A program made the translations under genes and the position numbers. Positions 27,976 to 36,129 of a stretch of 64,000 nt of DNA are shown here, piece by piece. How positions within the stretch are numbered: position 1 is the first letter of the stretch; each line of letters opens with the position of its first letter. Below the pieces are notes generated by a model. That model searched no databases. It was not told the origin of the DNA and saw only the letters and a list, made by a program, of their open reading frames with translations. The stretch comes from JAWVFM01 sp963843315 (GTDB lineage: Bacteria; Actinomycetota; Thermoleophilia; Solirubrobacterales; 70-9). The stretch is from the NCBI GenBank assembly GCA_963843315.1, contig CAWJJU010000005.1, positions 186,001 to 250,000 on the forward strand, in the 5' to 3' direction.

Positions 27976-28245
27976 ATGACCCTCACCGCAGAGAAAAAGC
28001 AGGAGCTGATCGGCAAGTACGGCCGCTCGGAAGGCGACACCGGCTCGACCGAGGTCCAGGTCGCGCTGCTCACCGAGCGCATCAACTACCTGACCGAGCA
28101 CCTGCGCACGCACTCCAAGGACCATCACTCGCGCCGCGGGCTCCTGATGCTGGTGGGCCAGCGCCGGCGCCTGCTGCGCTACCTCGAGCGGTCGGACATC
28201 GACCGCTACCGCGCGCTCGTCGCCGAGCTCGGCCTGCGCCGCTGA
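27976..28245 (+). CDS. rpsO: 30S ribosomal protein S15
   Basis: An 89-residue S15, exactly the family length, starting MTLTAEKKQELIGKYG and containing the conserved GDTGSTEVQVALLTERINYLTEHLRTHSKDHHSRRGLL block and the YLxxxDxxRY helix end. It binds 16S rRNA helices 20-22. In the sequence as given it is also the C-terminus of a RibF-S15 read-through product. Its usual partner pnp lies 850 bp downstream, separated by a methyltransferase gene on the other strand. Confidence 0.96.
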   Translation: MTLTAEKKQELIGKYGRSEGDTGSTEVQVALLTERINYLTEHLRTHSKDHHSRRGLLMLVGQRRRLLRYLERSDIDRYRALVAELGLRR

Positions 28246-28251
28246 GCGCCC

Positions 28252-29004
28252 TCAGCCCGCCTGCCCGATCAGCAGCCGCAGGCCGCCGTCGTGCTCGGGC
28301 ATCGAGCGAAGCTCGCCGTAGCGCCGGTCCCACTCGCCCGAGGCCAGGTCGGCGCGCAGCCACTGCACCGCGCTCGCCTCGGCGTCGTCGTCCATGCGGG
28401 CGAAGCCGAAGCGGTTTGCCCGCACCGCCGGGTCGAGCATGAGCTCCGGGCGGCCGACCATCGTCTCGATGAATAGGTCGGCGCAGTCGCCGGGGCTCGG
28501 GATCGCCTGCAGCTCCGCTCCGCCCATCAGCTCGCGCAGCAGCGCGATCGGCGGCAGCTCGGCGTCCATGTCGAGCAGCCGCGGGGCGTAGCGGCGCATC
28601 CAGGTGTCGGCCGTCGCCTCGGCATCGAGGGTGAGGATCGGCACCCGGCCGCGAGCGACGCGGCGCATCTCCGCGATGCCGAGCGCGAGGTCCGACCAGT
28701 GATGAACCGTCAGCACGGCCATCGCCGCGTCGGCGCAGCCATCCGGGAGCGGCAGGCTCTCCGCGCTCGCGATGATCGCCCGGGGCAGATGGGGAGGCCG
28801 CTGTTCGGCCATCGTCTCGGAGGGCTCGATCGCGATCACCTCGCGGTCGGTGGGCTCGTACGAGCCGGCGCCGGCGCCGACGTTCACGACCGAGCGGGCA
28901 TCGCCGAGCGCTGCGTGCACGCGGGCCGCGATCCTGGGCTCGGTGCGGCGGGTCGCCGCGTACGTGGTGCCAATGCGCTCGTAGCGGGCCTTTTGCGGCT
29001 CCAT
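28252..29004 (-). CDS. class I SAM-dependent methyltransferase
   Basis: A 250-residue Rossmann-fold methyltransferase. Motif I is SVVNVGAGAGSYEP near residues 38-51, an acidic loop AIEPSETM follows as motif II, and VLTVHHWSDLALGIAEMRRVA is the post-motif region typical of ubiE/Methyltransf_11 enzymes. It is a small-molecule methyltransferase; the substrate is unknown. It lies on the strand opposite rpsO and pnp and shares an 88-bp divergent region with pnp. Confidence 0.8.
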   Translation of the reverse strand: MEPQKARYERIGTTYAATRRTEPRIAARVHAALGDARSVVNVGAGAGSYEPTDREVIAIEPSETMAEQRPPHLPRAIIASAESLPLPDGCADAAMAVLTVHHWSDLALGIAEMRRVARGRVPILTLDAEATADTWMRRYAPRLLDMDAELPPIALLRELMGGAELQAIPSPGDCADLFIETMVGRPELMLDPAVRANRFGFARMDDDAEASAVQWLRADLASGEWDRRYGELRSMPEHDGGLRLLIGQAG

Positions 29005-29092
29005 CGTGCATCTGTACCATGACGCTCGTTAGAGAACGACAAGTTCTGAAAGCAAGGGCGCCAACCGGGCGCCTGGAAGGAAAACTGAATCA
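29005..29092 (+). promoter_or_regulatory. pnp leader / divergent promoter region
   Basis: Contains a possible -10 TACCAT near 29016, the inverted repeat AGAAC-GACAA-GTTCT, and a GGCGCC/GGCGCC hairpin just before the ribosome-binding site GGAAGGA that precedes the pnp ATG. A structured leader fits the known habit of pnp mRNAs to be autoregulated, but no RNase III-type long duplex is visible. Confidence 0.45.
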
Positions 29093-31397
29093 ATGAGCAT
29101 GTTTGACGTGAGCCGCGTTGCGGTGGAGGTCGGCGATAGCGAGATCTCCTTCGAAACCGGCAAGCTCGCCCGCCAGGCGGGTGGGGCCGTCGTCGTACGC
29201 AGCGGCGACACCATGGTCCTCTCCACCGCGACCGTCGGGAACCTCCGTGACGTGGACTTCCTCCCGCTGACGGTCGATGTCGAGGAGAAGCACTACGCCG
29301 CGGGCAAGATCCCCGGCTCCTACTTCCGTCGCGAGGCCCGTGCGGGTGAGAAGGCGACGCTGACGGCCCGGATGATCGACCGGCCGATCCGCCCGCTGTT
29401 CCCCAAGGGCTGGCATTTCGAGACGCAGCTGGTTGCCCAGCCGCTGTCCGTCGACAACATCCACCCCTACGACATCCTCGCCATGAACGGCGCCTCCGCT
29501 GCGCTGGCGATCTCGCCGGTGCCGGTCGCCAAGCTCGTCGGCGCGGTGCGCGTCGGCAAGCTCGACGGCGACTTCGTCGTGAATCCCCCCGAGGAGGAGC
29601 ACGACAACCTCGAGATGGACCTGGTGGTGTCCGGCACCGACGAGGCCATTCTCATGGTCGAGTGCGGCGCCGACGGCGTCACCGAGGCCGAGGTGCTCGA
29701 CGCCCTCGACATCGCCCACAGCGAGATCAAGAAGCTCGTCGGCGCGATGGAGGAGCTGGCCAAGAAGGCCGGCAAGGAGAAGATCTCCGTCGACGCCCCC
29801 GAGATCGACCAGTCGCTGATCTCGGAGATCGAGGGCAGCCACAAGCAGGCCCTGGTGGACGCGATCGCCACCGAGGGCAAGCTCGAGCGCTACGAGGCGA
29901 TCGACGCCGTCAAGGACGCCGTCGTCGCCCAGTACGCGCCCAACACCGGCGACGAGGAGGCCGACTCGGCTCGCAAGGCCGAGGTCGGCGCCGCATTCGA
30001 TGCGATCGAGAAGGACACGATTCGCAGGCAGATCGCCGTGGACAAGAAGCGTCCCGACGGTCGCGACCAGGACGAGATCCGGCCGATCGAGACCGAGGTC
30101 GACGTCGCCCCGCGCGTGCACGGCTCAGCGCTGTTCACCCGCGGCGAGACGCAGATCCTCTCCAGCGTCGCGCTCGGGACCACCCGGATGGACATGAAGA
30201 TCGACAACCTCGGCCTTCAGGACACCAAGAAGTTCTGGCACCACTACAACTTCCCGCCGTTCTCGGTGGGCGAGGCCGGCTTCATGCGCGGCCCCAAGCG
30301 CCGCGACATCGGCCACGGGGCGCTCGCCGAGCGGTCCCTGGTGCCGTCCATCCCCGACGAGGAGGCGTTCCCTTACGTCATCCGCGTCGTCTCCGACACG
30401 CTCGAGTCCAACGGCTCGTCGTCGATGGGCTCCGTGTGTGCATCCTCGATGGCGCTGCAGGCCGCGGGTGTCCCGGTGTCCGCGCCGGTGGCCGGCGTGG
30501 CCATGGGCCTCATCAAGGAGGGCGACTCCTACATCGTGCTGACCGACATCGCCGGAGTGGAGGACCACCTCGGCGACATGGACTTCAAGGTCGCCGGCAC
30601 GAAGGACGGGATCAACGCCCTCCAGATGGACATCAAGATCACCGGTGTCACCTTCGACATCCTCACTGAGGCTCTCGAGCAGGCTCGCAAGGGACGCCTG
30701 TTCATCCTCGACAAGATGTCCGAGGCCATCGACGGCCCCCGCGAGAAGCTCTCGCAGTACGCGCCGCGGATCGAGTCGATCAAGATCGACCCGGACAAGA
30801 TCGGCGCGGTCATCGGCAAGGGCGGCGAGAACATCCGCGGGCTCCAGGAGGAGTTCGAGGCCGAGATCGACATCGACGACGACGGCACGGTGCGCATCTA
30901 CGCGCCGACCGGCGATCTGGTCGACGGCTGCGTGGCTCGCATCGAGCAGATGACCAAGGAGGCCGAGGTCGGCGACCGCTACACGAGCGCCAAGGTCGTC
31001 AAGACCACGACGTTCGGCGCGTTCGTCGAGCTGACCAAGGGCACCGACGGCCTGCTTCACATCTCCAACGTGAAGCCAGGCGAGCGGGTCGACACGGTCG
31101 AGTCCGTCCTCAGCCAGGGCGATGAGCTCGACGTGACCGTGGTCGAGGTCGACCGCGAGCGCGGCCGGATCGGCCTGCGCCTGTCCGACGATCCCTCGAT
31201 CGCCGGCAAGACCGCCGAGGATCTCGCCTCGGTCGGCACCGGCGATCCCACCATGGGCGGCGGCGGGCGGCCGGCGCGATCGCGACGGCGGCAACGGCCG
31301 CGGTGGTCGCGGCGGGCGTGACCGTGAGCGCCTCGACGGCGACCGCGATCGTGATCGCAGCCGCCGGCGCAGCGGAGAGCGCCGCCGGGACCGTTGA
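29093..31397 (+). CDS. pnp: polyribonucleotide nucleotidyltransferase (PNPase), apparent +1 indel near the C-terminus
   Basis: A phosphorolytic 3'-5' exonuclease and polymerase. It has two RNase PH-like domains (the first with GSYFRREARAGE, the second with FTRGETQILSS and GGAxSMGSVCAS-type sequence), then a KH domain IGAVIGKGGENIRGLQEE and an S1 domain TTTFGAFVELTKGTDGLLHIS. After GDPTMGGGGRP an extra base near 31274 shifts the frame. The unshifted frame ends at 31321, whereas removing the base gives an Arg/Gly/Asp-rich tail (RDRDGGNGRGGRGGRDRER...) ending at TGA 31397, which overlaps the next gene's TTG. The RGG-like tail would add RNA affinity. Confidence 0.95.
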
Positions 31398-32689
31398 CCC
31401 AGGACCGTCTCCCCGAGGGCGTAGCGCTAACGGAGCTGGGCTCCGGACTCCGAGTCGTCACCGAGGCAATGGCCTCGGTGCGCTCGGTGGCGCTCGGCCT
31501 CTGGGTGCGGACGGGCTCCCGCGACGAGAGCGGCGGGGAGGAGGGCCTCTCGCACTTCCTCGAGCACCTGCTCTTCAAGGGCACGCCCGAGCACTCCGCG
31601 ATCGAGATCTCGGAGCTGCTCGACGGCATGGGCGCCGCGGCGAACGCCGCCACCTCCAAGGAGACGACACATCTCCATGTCCGCGTTCTCGACGAGCACA
31701 CGGATGACGCCTTCGAGCTGCTCGCCTCGATGATGGCCAAGCCCACGCTGCCCGCGGACGAGGTCGAGACCGAGCGGCAGGTGATCCTCGAGGAGATCGC
31801 CATGTACGAGGACGAGCCCCAGGACCGGGTGCATGACGTCCTCGCGGAGGCGATCCACGGCGACTCGCCGATCGGGCGCCGCGTGCTGGGCCGCAGCGAG
31901 GTGATCGCCTCGGTGAGCATTCCCTCCATCCGCGCCTACCACGACGGCCACTACGGGCCGCCCAACGTGGTGGTCTCCGCGGCCGGTCACGTCGAGCACG
32001 ACCACATCGTCGCGCTGGCGGAGCGCTGCCTGAAGCTGGGCGACGCCGGCACGCCGCAGCGCAACGGCAACGGCGCCAGGCCGGCTCCCAACCTGCGCTT
32101 CTATCCCAAGGAGACCGAGCAGTACCACGTGTGCTTCGGCGGGCCCGGCATCGCCCGGGGCGACGACCGCCGCTTCGCCCTCGGGGTGCTCGACGCCGCC
32201 TTCGGCGGCTCCAGCTCGTCGCGACTCTTTCGCGAGGTCCGCGAGAAGCGGGGCCTCGCCTACGCGGTCGGCTCCTACACGGAGCAGTTCGCCGACGATG
32301 GGGCGATCGCCATGTACGTGGGCACGCGCGAGGACAACGTCGAGGAGGCATGCGAGATCATCGGCCGCGAGCTCCGCTCGCTGCACGCCGACGGGATCTC
32401 CGCCGCCGAGCTCGATCGCGCCAAGGAGATGGTCAAGGGCCGCATGGTCCTCGGCCTCGAGTCCAGCGCGTCGCGCATGTCGCGCTGCGCCCGGGCGATC
32501 CTCTTCGGCGTCGAGCTCTTCTCGCTGGACGAGCTCCTCGCTCGCATCGACGCGGTGACTCCCGACGACGTCGCCGCGCTCGCCGGCGAGCTCTACGACC
32601 CCGAGACCCTTTCCGCCGCCTGCATCGGCGCCGACGAAGCGCGCTTCCGCGAAGCGGCCGGCGCGGTCAGCGCCGCCTTCGCCGCATGA
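31394..32689 (+). CDS. M16-family zinc peptidase (pitrilysin/processing protease-like)
   Basis: A 431-residue M16B-type peptidase with the inverted zinc motif HFLEH (LSHFLEHLLFKGT) near residue 54 and the downstream Glu ligand in the ETTHLHVRVLDEHTDDAFELLASM helix region. The second inactive-half domain carries FGGSSSSRLFREVREKRGLAYAVGSY. It is the usual neighbour of pnp in Gram-positive bacteria; its substrate is unknown and it lacks a signal peptide. TTG 31394 overlaps the repaired pnp stop (TTGA), itself evidence that pnp really ends at 31397. The stop overlaps dapB. Confidence 0.9.
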   Translation: MTQDRLPEGVALTELGSGLRVVTEAMASVRSVALGLWVRTGSRDESGGEEGLSHFLEHLLFKGTPEHSAIEISELLDGMGAAANAATSKETTHLHVRVLDEHTDDAFELLASMMAKPTLPADEVETERQVILEEIAMYEDEPQDRVHDVLAEAIHGDSPIGRRVLGRSEVIASVSIPSIRAYHDGHYGPPNVVVSAAGHVEHDHIVALAERCLKLGDAGTPQRNGNGARPAPNLRFYPKETEQYHVCFGGPGIARGDDRRFALGVLDAAFGGSSSSRLFREVREKRGLAYAVGSYTEQFADDGAIAMYVGTREDNVEEACEIIGRELRSLHADGISAAELDRAKEMVKGRMVLGLESSASRMSRCARAILFGVELFSLDELLARIDAVTPDDVAALAGELYDPETLSAACIGADEARFREAAGAVSAAFAA

Positions 32690-33354
32690 TCCGCGTCGCG
32701 GTTGCCGGCGCGGCCGGCAACATGGGCGCGACCACCTGCGAGGCCGTCGAGGGCGCCGGCGACATGGAGCTGGCCGGGCGCGCCGACCCGGCGCTTGGGG
32801 CCGGGGTGGGCGAGGTGCTCGAGGGCGCAGACGTGCTCGTTGACTTCAGCGTCCCGGATGCGGTGAGGGAGAACGTCTCGGCTGCCGTCGCCGCAGGCAC
32901 GCACGTCGTGGTCGGAACCACCGGCTTCGACCAGGAGGCGCTTCGTGCGGAGGTGGAAGCCGACGCCGGCGCCGCCAACGTCTTCGTCGCTCCGAACTTC
33001 GCGATCGGAGCGGTACTGATGATCGAGCTCAGCCGCCGTGCCGCCGAGCACATGCCCGACTGCGAGATCATCGAGTTCCACCGCGCCGAGAAGCTGGATG
33101 CGCCCTCGGGCACGGCCAAGCACACGGCCGAGCGGATCGAGGAGGCGGGCGGGCGGGTCAACGGGATCCACTCGGTGCGCCTGCCCGGCCTGGTGGCCCA
33201 CCAGGAGGTCATCTTCGGCGGCGAAGGACAGACGCTCAAGATCCGCCACGACTCGATGGACCGCCGCTCGTTCATGCCCGGGGTGCTGCTCGCCGTCCGC
33301 CGGGTGGCGGAGCTGCCCGATCGCGTGACCGTCGGCCTCGACCGCCTCCTCTGA
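32686..33354 (+). CDS. dapB: 4-hydroxy-tetrahydrodipicolinate reductase
   Basis: A 222-residue reductase of the DAP/lysine pathway. The NAD(P)-binding motif VAVAGAAGNMG is at residues 4-14, VVGTTGF follows, and the active-site block EFHRAEKLDAPSGTAK retains the catalytic His and Lys, though the second His of the usual HH pair is Arg. The C-terminus has the conserved RxxFMPGVLLAVR. It overlaps the peptidase gene by ATGA. dapA lies 1.9 kb downstream in the same direction, separated by two genes. Confidence 0.94.
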   Translation: MIRVAVAGAAGNMGATTCEAVEGAGDMELAGRADPALGAGVGEVLEGADVLVDFSVPDAVRENVSAAVAAGTHVVVGTTGFDQEALRAEVEADAGAANVFVAPNFAIGAVLMIELSRRAAEHMPDCEIIEFHRAEKLDAPSGTAKHTAERIEEAGGRVNGIHSVRLPGLVAHQEVIFGGEGQTLKIRHDSMDRRSFMPGVLLAVRRVAELPDRVTVGLDRLL

Positions 33355-33357
33355 CAA

Positions 33358-33401
33358 GAACGTCCCGCACTGATGGCTATACGGGGCAAGGAGGGACGTT
33401 C
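33358..33401 (+). repeat. 9-bp inverted repeat enclosing the ribosome-binding site of the zinc-ribbon gene
   Basis: GAACGTCCC (33358-33366) and GGGACGTTC (33393-33401) are perfect inverted copies with a 26-nt loop containing GGCTATACGGGGCAAGG. In an RNA transcribed from upstream, the second arm would include part of the AAGGAGGG ribosome-binding sequence, so the hairpin could control translation. As DNA it could be an operator flanking a TATACG -10-like element. Confidence 0.6.
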
Positions 33402-33404
33402 ATA

Positions 33405-33728
33405 GTGAGTTGGCAGGCTTACGAGGAGCTGCCCGACCAGCGCCAGAGCCTCGTCGGCGGCGACATGGAGGGGGAGGAGGTGGTGCTGATCCGGGCCATC
33501 TCGCGAAAGCCCTACCGCTGCCCCAGCTGCGGCAAGGAGGTGCCGATCGGCTCCGAGCACGTCGTCGTGCGCCGCTCGCACCCCGCCCGCGAGGTCAAGC
33601 ACACGCACTGGCACCGGGCGTGCGTGGATGACAACCTGCGATACACCCTGACCAGCCTGCGGCCGATTCCGGCGGCCCAGACGTCCGAGACGGCGCTCGA
33701 CCGCCGCTACTCGCGCCGGCGCCGCTGA
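33405..33728 (+). CDS. uncharacterised small zinc-ribbon protein
   Basis: A 107-residue protein that I do not recognise beyond a metal-binding motif: YRCPSCGKEVPIGSEHVVV followed by KHTHWHRACVDDN, giving CxxC plus HxHWHxxC ligands for one zinc. The N-terminus is acidic (DMEGEEVVLIRAISRKPY) and the C-terminus ends in RRYSRRRR. Conserved-looking spacing suggests a nucleic-acid-binding or regulatory role. GTG 33405 follows AAGGAGGG by about 9 nt. It lies between dapB and an amidase. Confidence 0.7.
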   Translation: MSWQAYEELPDQRQSLVGGDMEGEEVVLIRAISRKPYRCPSCGKEVPIGSEHVVVRRSHPAREVKHTHWHRACVDDNLRYTLTSLRPIPAAQTSETALDRRYSRRRR

Positions 33729-33740
33729 GCAGCCGAGAGC

Positions 33741-33756
33741 GTGACTCCAATAGAGT
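33741..33756 (+). promoter_or_regulatory. operator-like palindrome over the amidase -10
   Basis: GTGACTC-CAATA-GAGTCAC spans 33741-33759. Within it TAGAGT (33751-33756) is a -10 hexamer 8 nt before the GTG at 33765. A palindrome overlapping the -10 of a leaderless promoter suggests repression by a dimeric regulator; the regulator is not identified. Confidence 0.6.
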
Positions 33757-33764
33757 CACCCGCC

Positions 33765-35213
33765 GTGGCCGACGACTTCGCGCATCTCGACGCAACCGCC
33801 CACGCCGAGCTGGTCCGCTCGGGCGAGGCGAGCCCGACCGAGCTGGTCGACGCCGCGATCGCGCGGGTCGAGGCGCTGAACCCCGAGATCAACTCGGTCA
33901 TCCACGAGTTCTTCGACCAGGCGCGCGAGGCCGCGGCCGGGGAGCTGCCCGACGGGCCGTTCAAGGGCGTCCCGTTCGTCCTCAAGGACCTGGGCGCGGG
34001 CCTGGCGGGCATGCCCATGCATATGGGGCTGAAGCCCCTGAAGGACGCGGACTTCCGCCTGCCCGTCGACACGACCCTCGGCGCGCGCTTCCGCGACGCC
34101 GGCTTCGTGACGATCGGCAAGACGAACACCCCGCAGCTCGGGATCCTGCCGACGACCGAGCCCGATCTCTACGGCGCGTCGCGCAACCCGTGGAACACGG
34201 ACCACTCGACCGGCGGCTCCAGCGGCGGCTCCGCGGCCGCCGTGGCCTCCGGGATGGTGCCGGTGGCGCACGCCAATGACGGCGGCGGCTCGATTCGCAT
34301 CCCTGCCTCGGAGTGCGGCCTGGTGGGCCTCAAGCCCACCCGCCAGCGCATCTCCGAGGGCCCGCTGATCGGCGACAACATGTCGGGCCTCACGTGCGAG
34401 CTGGTCGTCTCCAAGTCCGTCCGCGACACCGCGGCGATTCTCGACGCCGTGCACGGGCCCGCTCCGGGCGACCCCTACGTCGCTCCGCCGCCGCTTCGCC
34501 CCTACGTCGAGGAGCTGGAGGCCGAGCCCAAGGGCCTTCGCATCGGCCTCATCACCCAGGCGCTCACGGACGACGAGGTGAGCCCGGTCGTGGTCGCCGC
34601 CGCCGAGAGCGCCGCCAAGACCCTCGAGGAGCTCGGCCATTCCGTCGAGCCGGCCGACCTGTCCATCTTCGGCGACGTCGACGTCACACCGACGTTCATG
34701 GCCCGCTGGGCCGCCGGCCAGGCCCAGATCCTGGCGACGCTCTCCATGGCGATCGGCAAGCCGATCACCGCCGACGACGTCGAGCCGCTCACGTGGGCGC
34801 TCGGGGAGATGGGCAAGAACGTCTCCGCGGCGGACTACCTGCGCGCGGTCGCCGAGCACCAGCTTCTGTCGCGCGGAGTCGCGGCGCTTCACGAGGGCTT
34901 CGACCTGCTGCTCACGCCCACGCTGGGCGAGCCGCCCCCGCCGCTGGGTACCTTCGACGACTCGGGCGAGGACCCCCTGCGCGCGATCGGCCGCGCCTCG
35001 CTGACGGCGGCCTTCACCGCGATCTTCAACGTCACCGGCCAGCCGGCGATCTCGCTCCCGCTCGAGATGAGCGACGACGGGCTGCCGATCGGCGTGCAGA
35101 TCGTCGCCCCGTTCGGGCGCGAGGACATGCTGATCGCAATCGCCGCGCAGCTCGAGCGCGCCCGGCCCTGGGCAGACCGCCGCCCGCCGGTATTCGCGGC
35201 AGCCGCCGCCTGA
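33765..35213 (+). CDS. amidase-signature-family amidase
   Basis: A 482-residue amidase with the full Ser-cisSer-Lys triad: FVLKDLG (Lys), the glycine/serine signature STGGSSGGSAAAVASG and GGGSIRIPAS with the nucleophilic Ser. It hydrolyses carbon-nitrogen amide bonds; substrates range from fatty amides to aryl amides. There are no gatB or gatC neighbours, and the sequence departs from GatA, so it is not the tRNA amidotransferase. GTG 33765 is chosen from the TAGAGT -10 hexamer 8 nt upstream. dapA follows 15 bp later with its own -10. Confidence 0.9.
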   Translation: MADDFAHLDATAHAELVRSGEASPTELVDAAIARVEALNPEINSVIHEFFDQAREAAAGELPDGPFKGVPFVLKDLGAGLAGMPMHMGLKPLKDADFRLPVDTTLGARFRDAGFVTIGKTNTPQLGILPTTEPDLYGASRNPWNTDHSTGGSSGGSAAAVASGMVPVAHANDGGGSIRIPASECGLVGLKPTRQRISEGPLIGDNMSGLTCELVVSKSVRDTAAILDAVHGPAPGDPYVAPPPLRPYVEELEAEPKGLRIGLITQALTDDEVSPVVVAAAESAAKTLEELGHSVEPADLSIFGDVDVTPTFMARWAAGQAQILATLSMAIGKPITADDVEPLTWALGEMGKNVSAADYLRAVAEHQLLSRGVAALHEGFDLLLTPTLGEPPPPLGTFDDSGEDPLRAIGRASLTAAFTAIFNVTGQPAISLPLEMSDDGLPIGVQIVAPFGREDMLIAIAAQLERARPWADRRPPVFAAAAA

Positions 35214-35228
35214 GCGATAATTGGGGCC

Positions 35229-36113
35229 ATGCGTATCGAAGGCGTGATCACCGCGATGGTGACGCCGTTCGGGCCGGATGGGGAAGTGGATCTCGAGGCC
35301 GCCCGCGGCCTGGCCCGCCACCTCATCGAAAACGGCTCGCACGGCGTGGTCGTCGCCGGGACGACGGGCGAGGCCCCGACGCTCTCCGACGAGGAGCGGC
35401 TGCACCTGCTGGCCGCGGTTCGCGAGGAGATCGGCGGCCCGGCGACCGTGATCGCGGGCGTCGGGACCAACGACACGCGCCATTCCGTCGAGCAGGCGCG
35501 CGACGCGCACCTGCTCGAGCCCGACGCGATGCTGCTGACGACCCCGTACTACAACAAGCCCAACCAGGCGGGGCTGCGCGCGCACTTCGAGGCGATCGCC
35601 GAGGTCACCGGCGAGATCCCCCTCATCCTCTACAACATCCCCTCGCGCTCGGTGATCAACATGCCGCCGGAGTTCCTGGCCGACCTGGCGGCGACGATTC
35701 CCTCGGTCGCCGCCGTCAAGCAGGCGAACGACGACGACCTGGGGCACATCGACGGCCTCGACCTGCTGGCCGGCAACGACACCGTCTTCGCCCGCTGCCT
35801 GGCCCTTGGAGGCACCGGTGGGATCCTCGTCGCCTCGCACCTGGTCGGCCCCGAGATGCGTCGCATCTACGACTCCGCGGTCGGCGGCGACTCGGAGGGT
35901 GCCGCGTCGATCGACGCCGGCCTACAGGCCATCTATGCCGCCCTCGCCGTCGCTCCCAGCCCGATCCCGGTGAAGGCGGCCCTCGACATGCTCGGCATCG
36001 CCGGCGGCGAGCTGCGACTGCCGATGGTCCCGGCCAGCCAGTCCGAGCGCGCCGCGATCCGAACCGCCCTCGAGCGCCACGGCCTCATGGTCGCCGGCGG
36101 CGCCGCCCAGTGA
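35229..36113 (+). CDS. dapA: 4-hydroxy-tetrahydrodipicolinate synthase
   Basis: A 294-residue class I aldolase that condenses pyruvate and aspartate semialdehyde at the start of the DAP/lysine branch. It has GTTGEAPTLSDEE (pyruvate-binding TTG), the catalytic Tyr in LILYNIPSR near residue 134 and the Schiff-base Lys in VAAVKQAN near 163. A GATAAT element lies 7 nt before the ATG, consistent with a leaderless mRNA. rnj starts 16 bp after its stop. Confidence 0.95.
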   Translation: MRIEGVITAMVTPFGPDGEVDLEAARGLARHLIENGSHGVVVAGTTGEAPTLSDEERLHLLAAVREEIGGPATVIAGVGTNDTRHSVEQARDAHLLEPDAMLLTTPYYNKPNQAGLRAHFEAIAEVTGEIPLILYNIPSRSVINMPPEFLADLAATIPSVAAVKQANDDDLGHIDGLDLLAGNDTVFARCLALGGTGGILVASHLVGPEMRRIYDSAVGGDSEGAASIDAGLQAIYAALAVAPSPIPVKAALDMLGIAGGELRLPMVPASQSERAAIRTALERHGLMVAGGAAQ

Positions 36114-36129
36114 CCCCGCACCTCCTCGT

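Noticed and set aside
29032..29047. Third LexA box upstream of pnp (AGAAC-GACAA-GTTCT)
   Set aside because: The spacer is 5 nt and the arms are AGAAC/GTTCT rather than CGAAC/GTTCG, so it does not match the LexA operator.
33765..35213. GatA subunit of the tRNA amidotransferase
   Set aside because: The amidase signature is shared, but gatB and gatC are absent and surrounding motifs differ from GatA.
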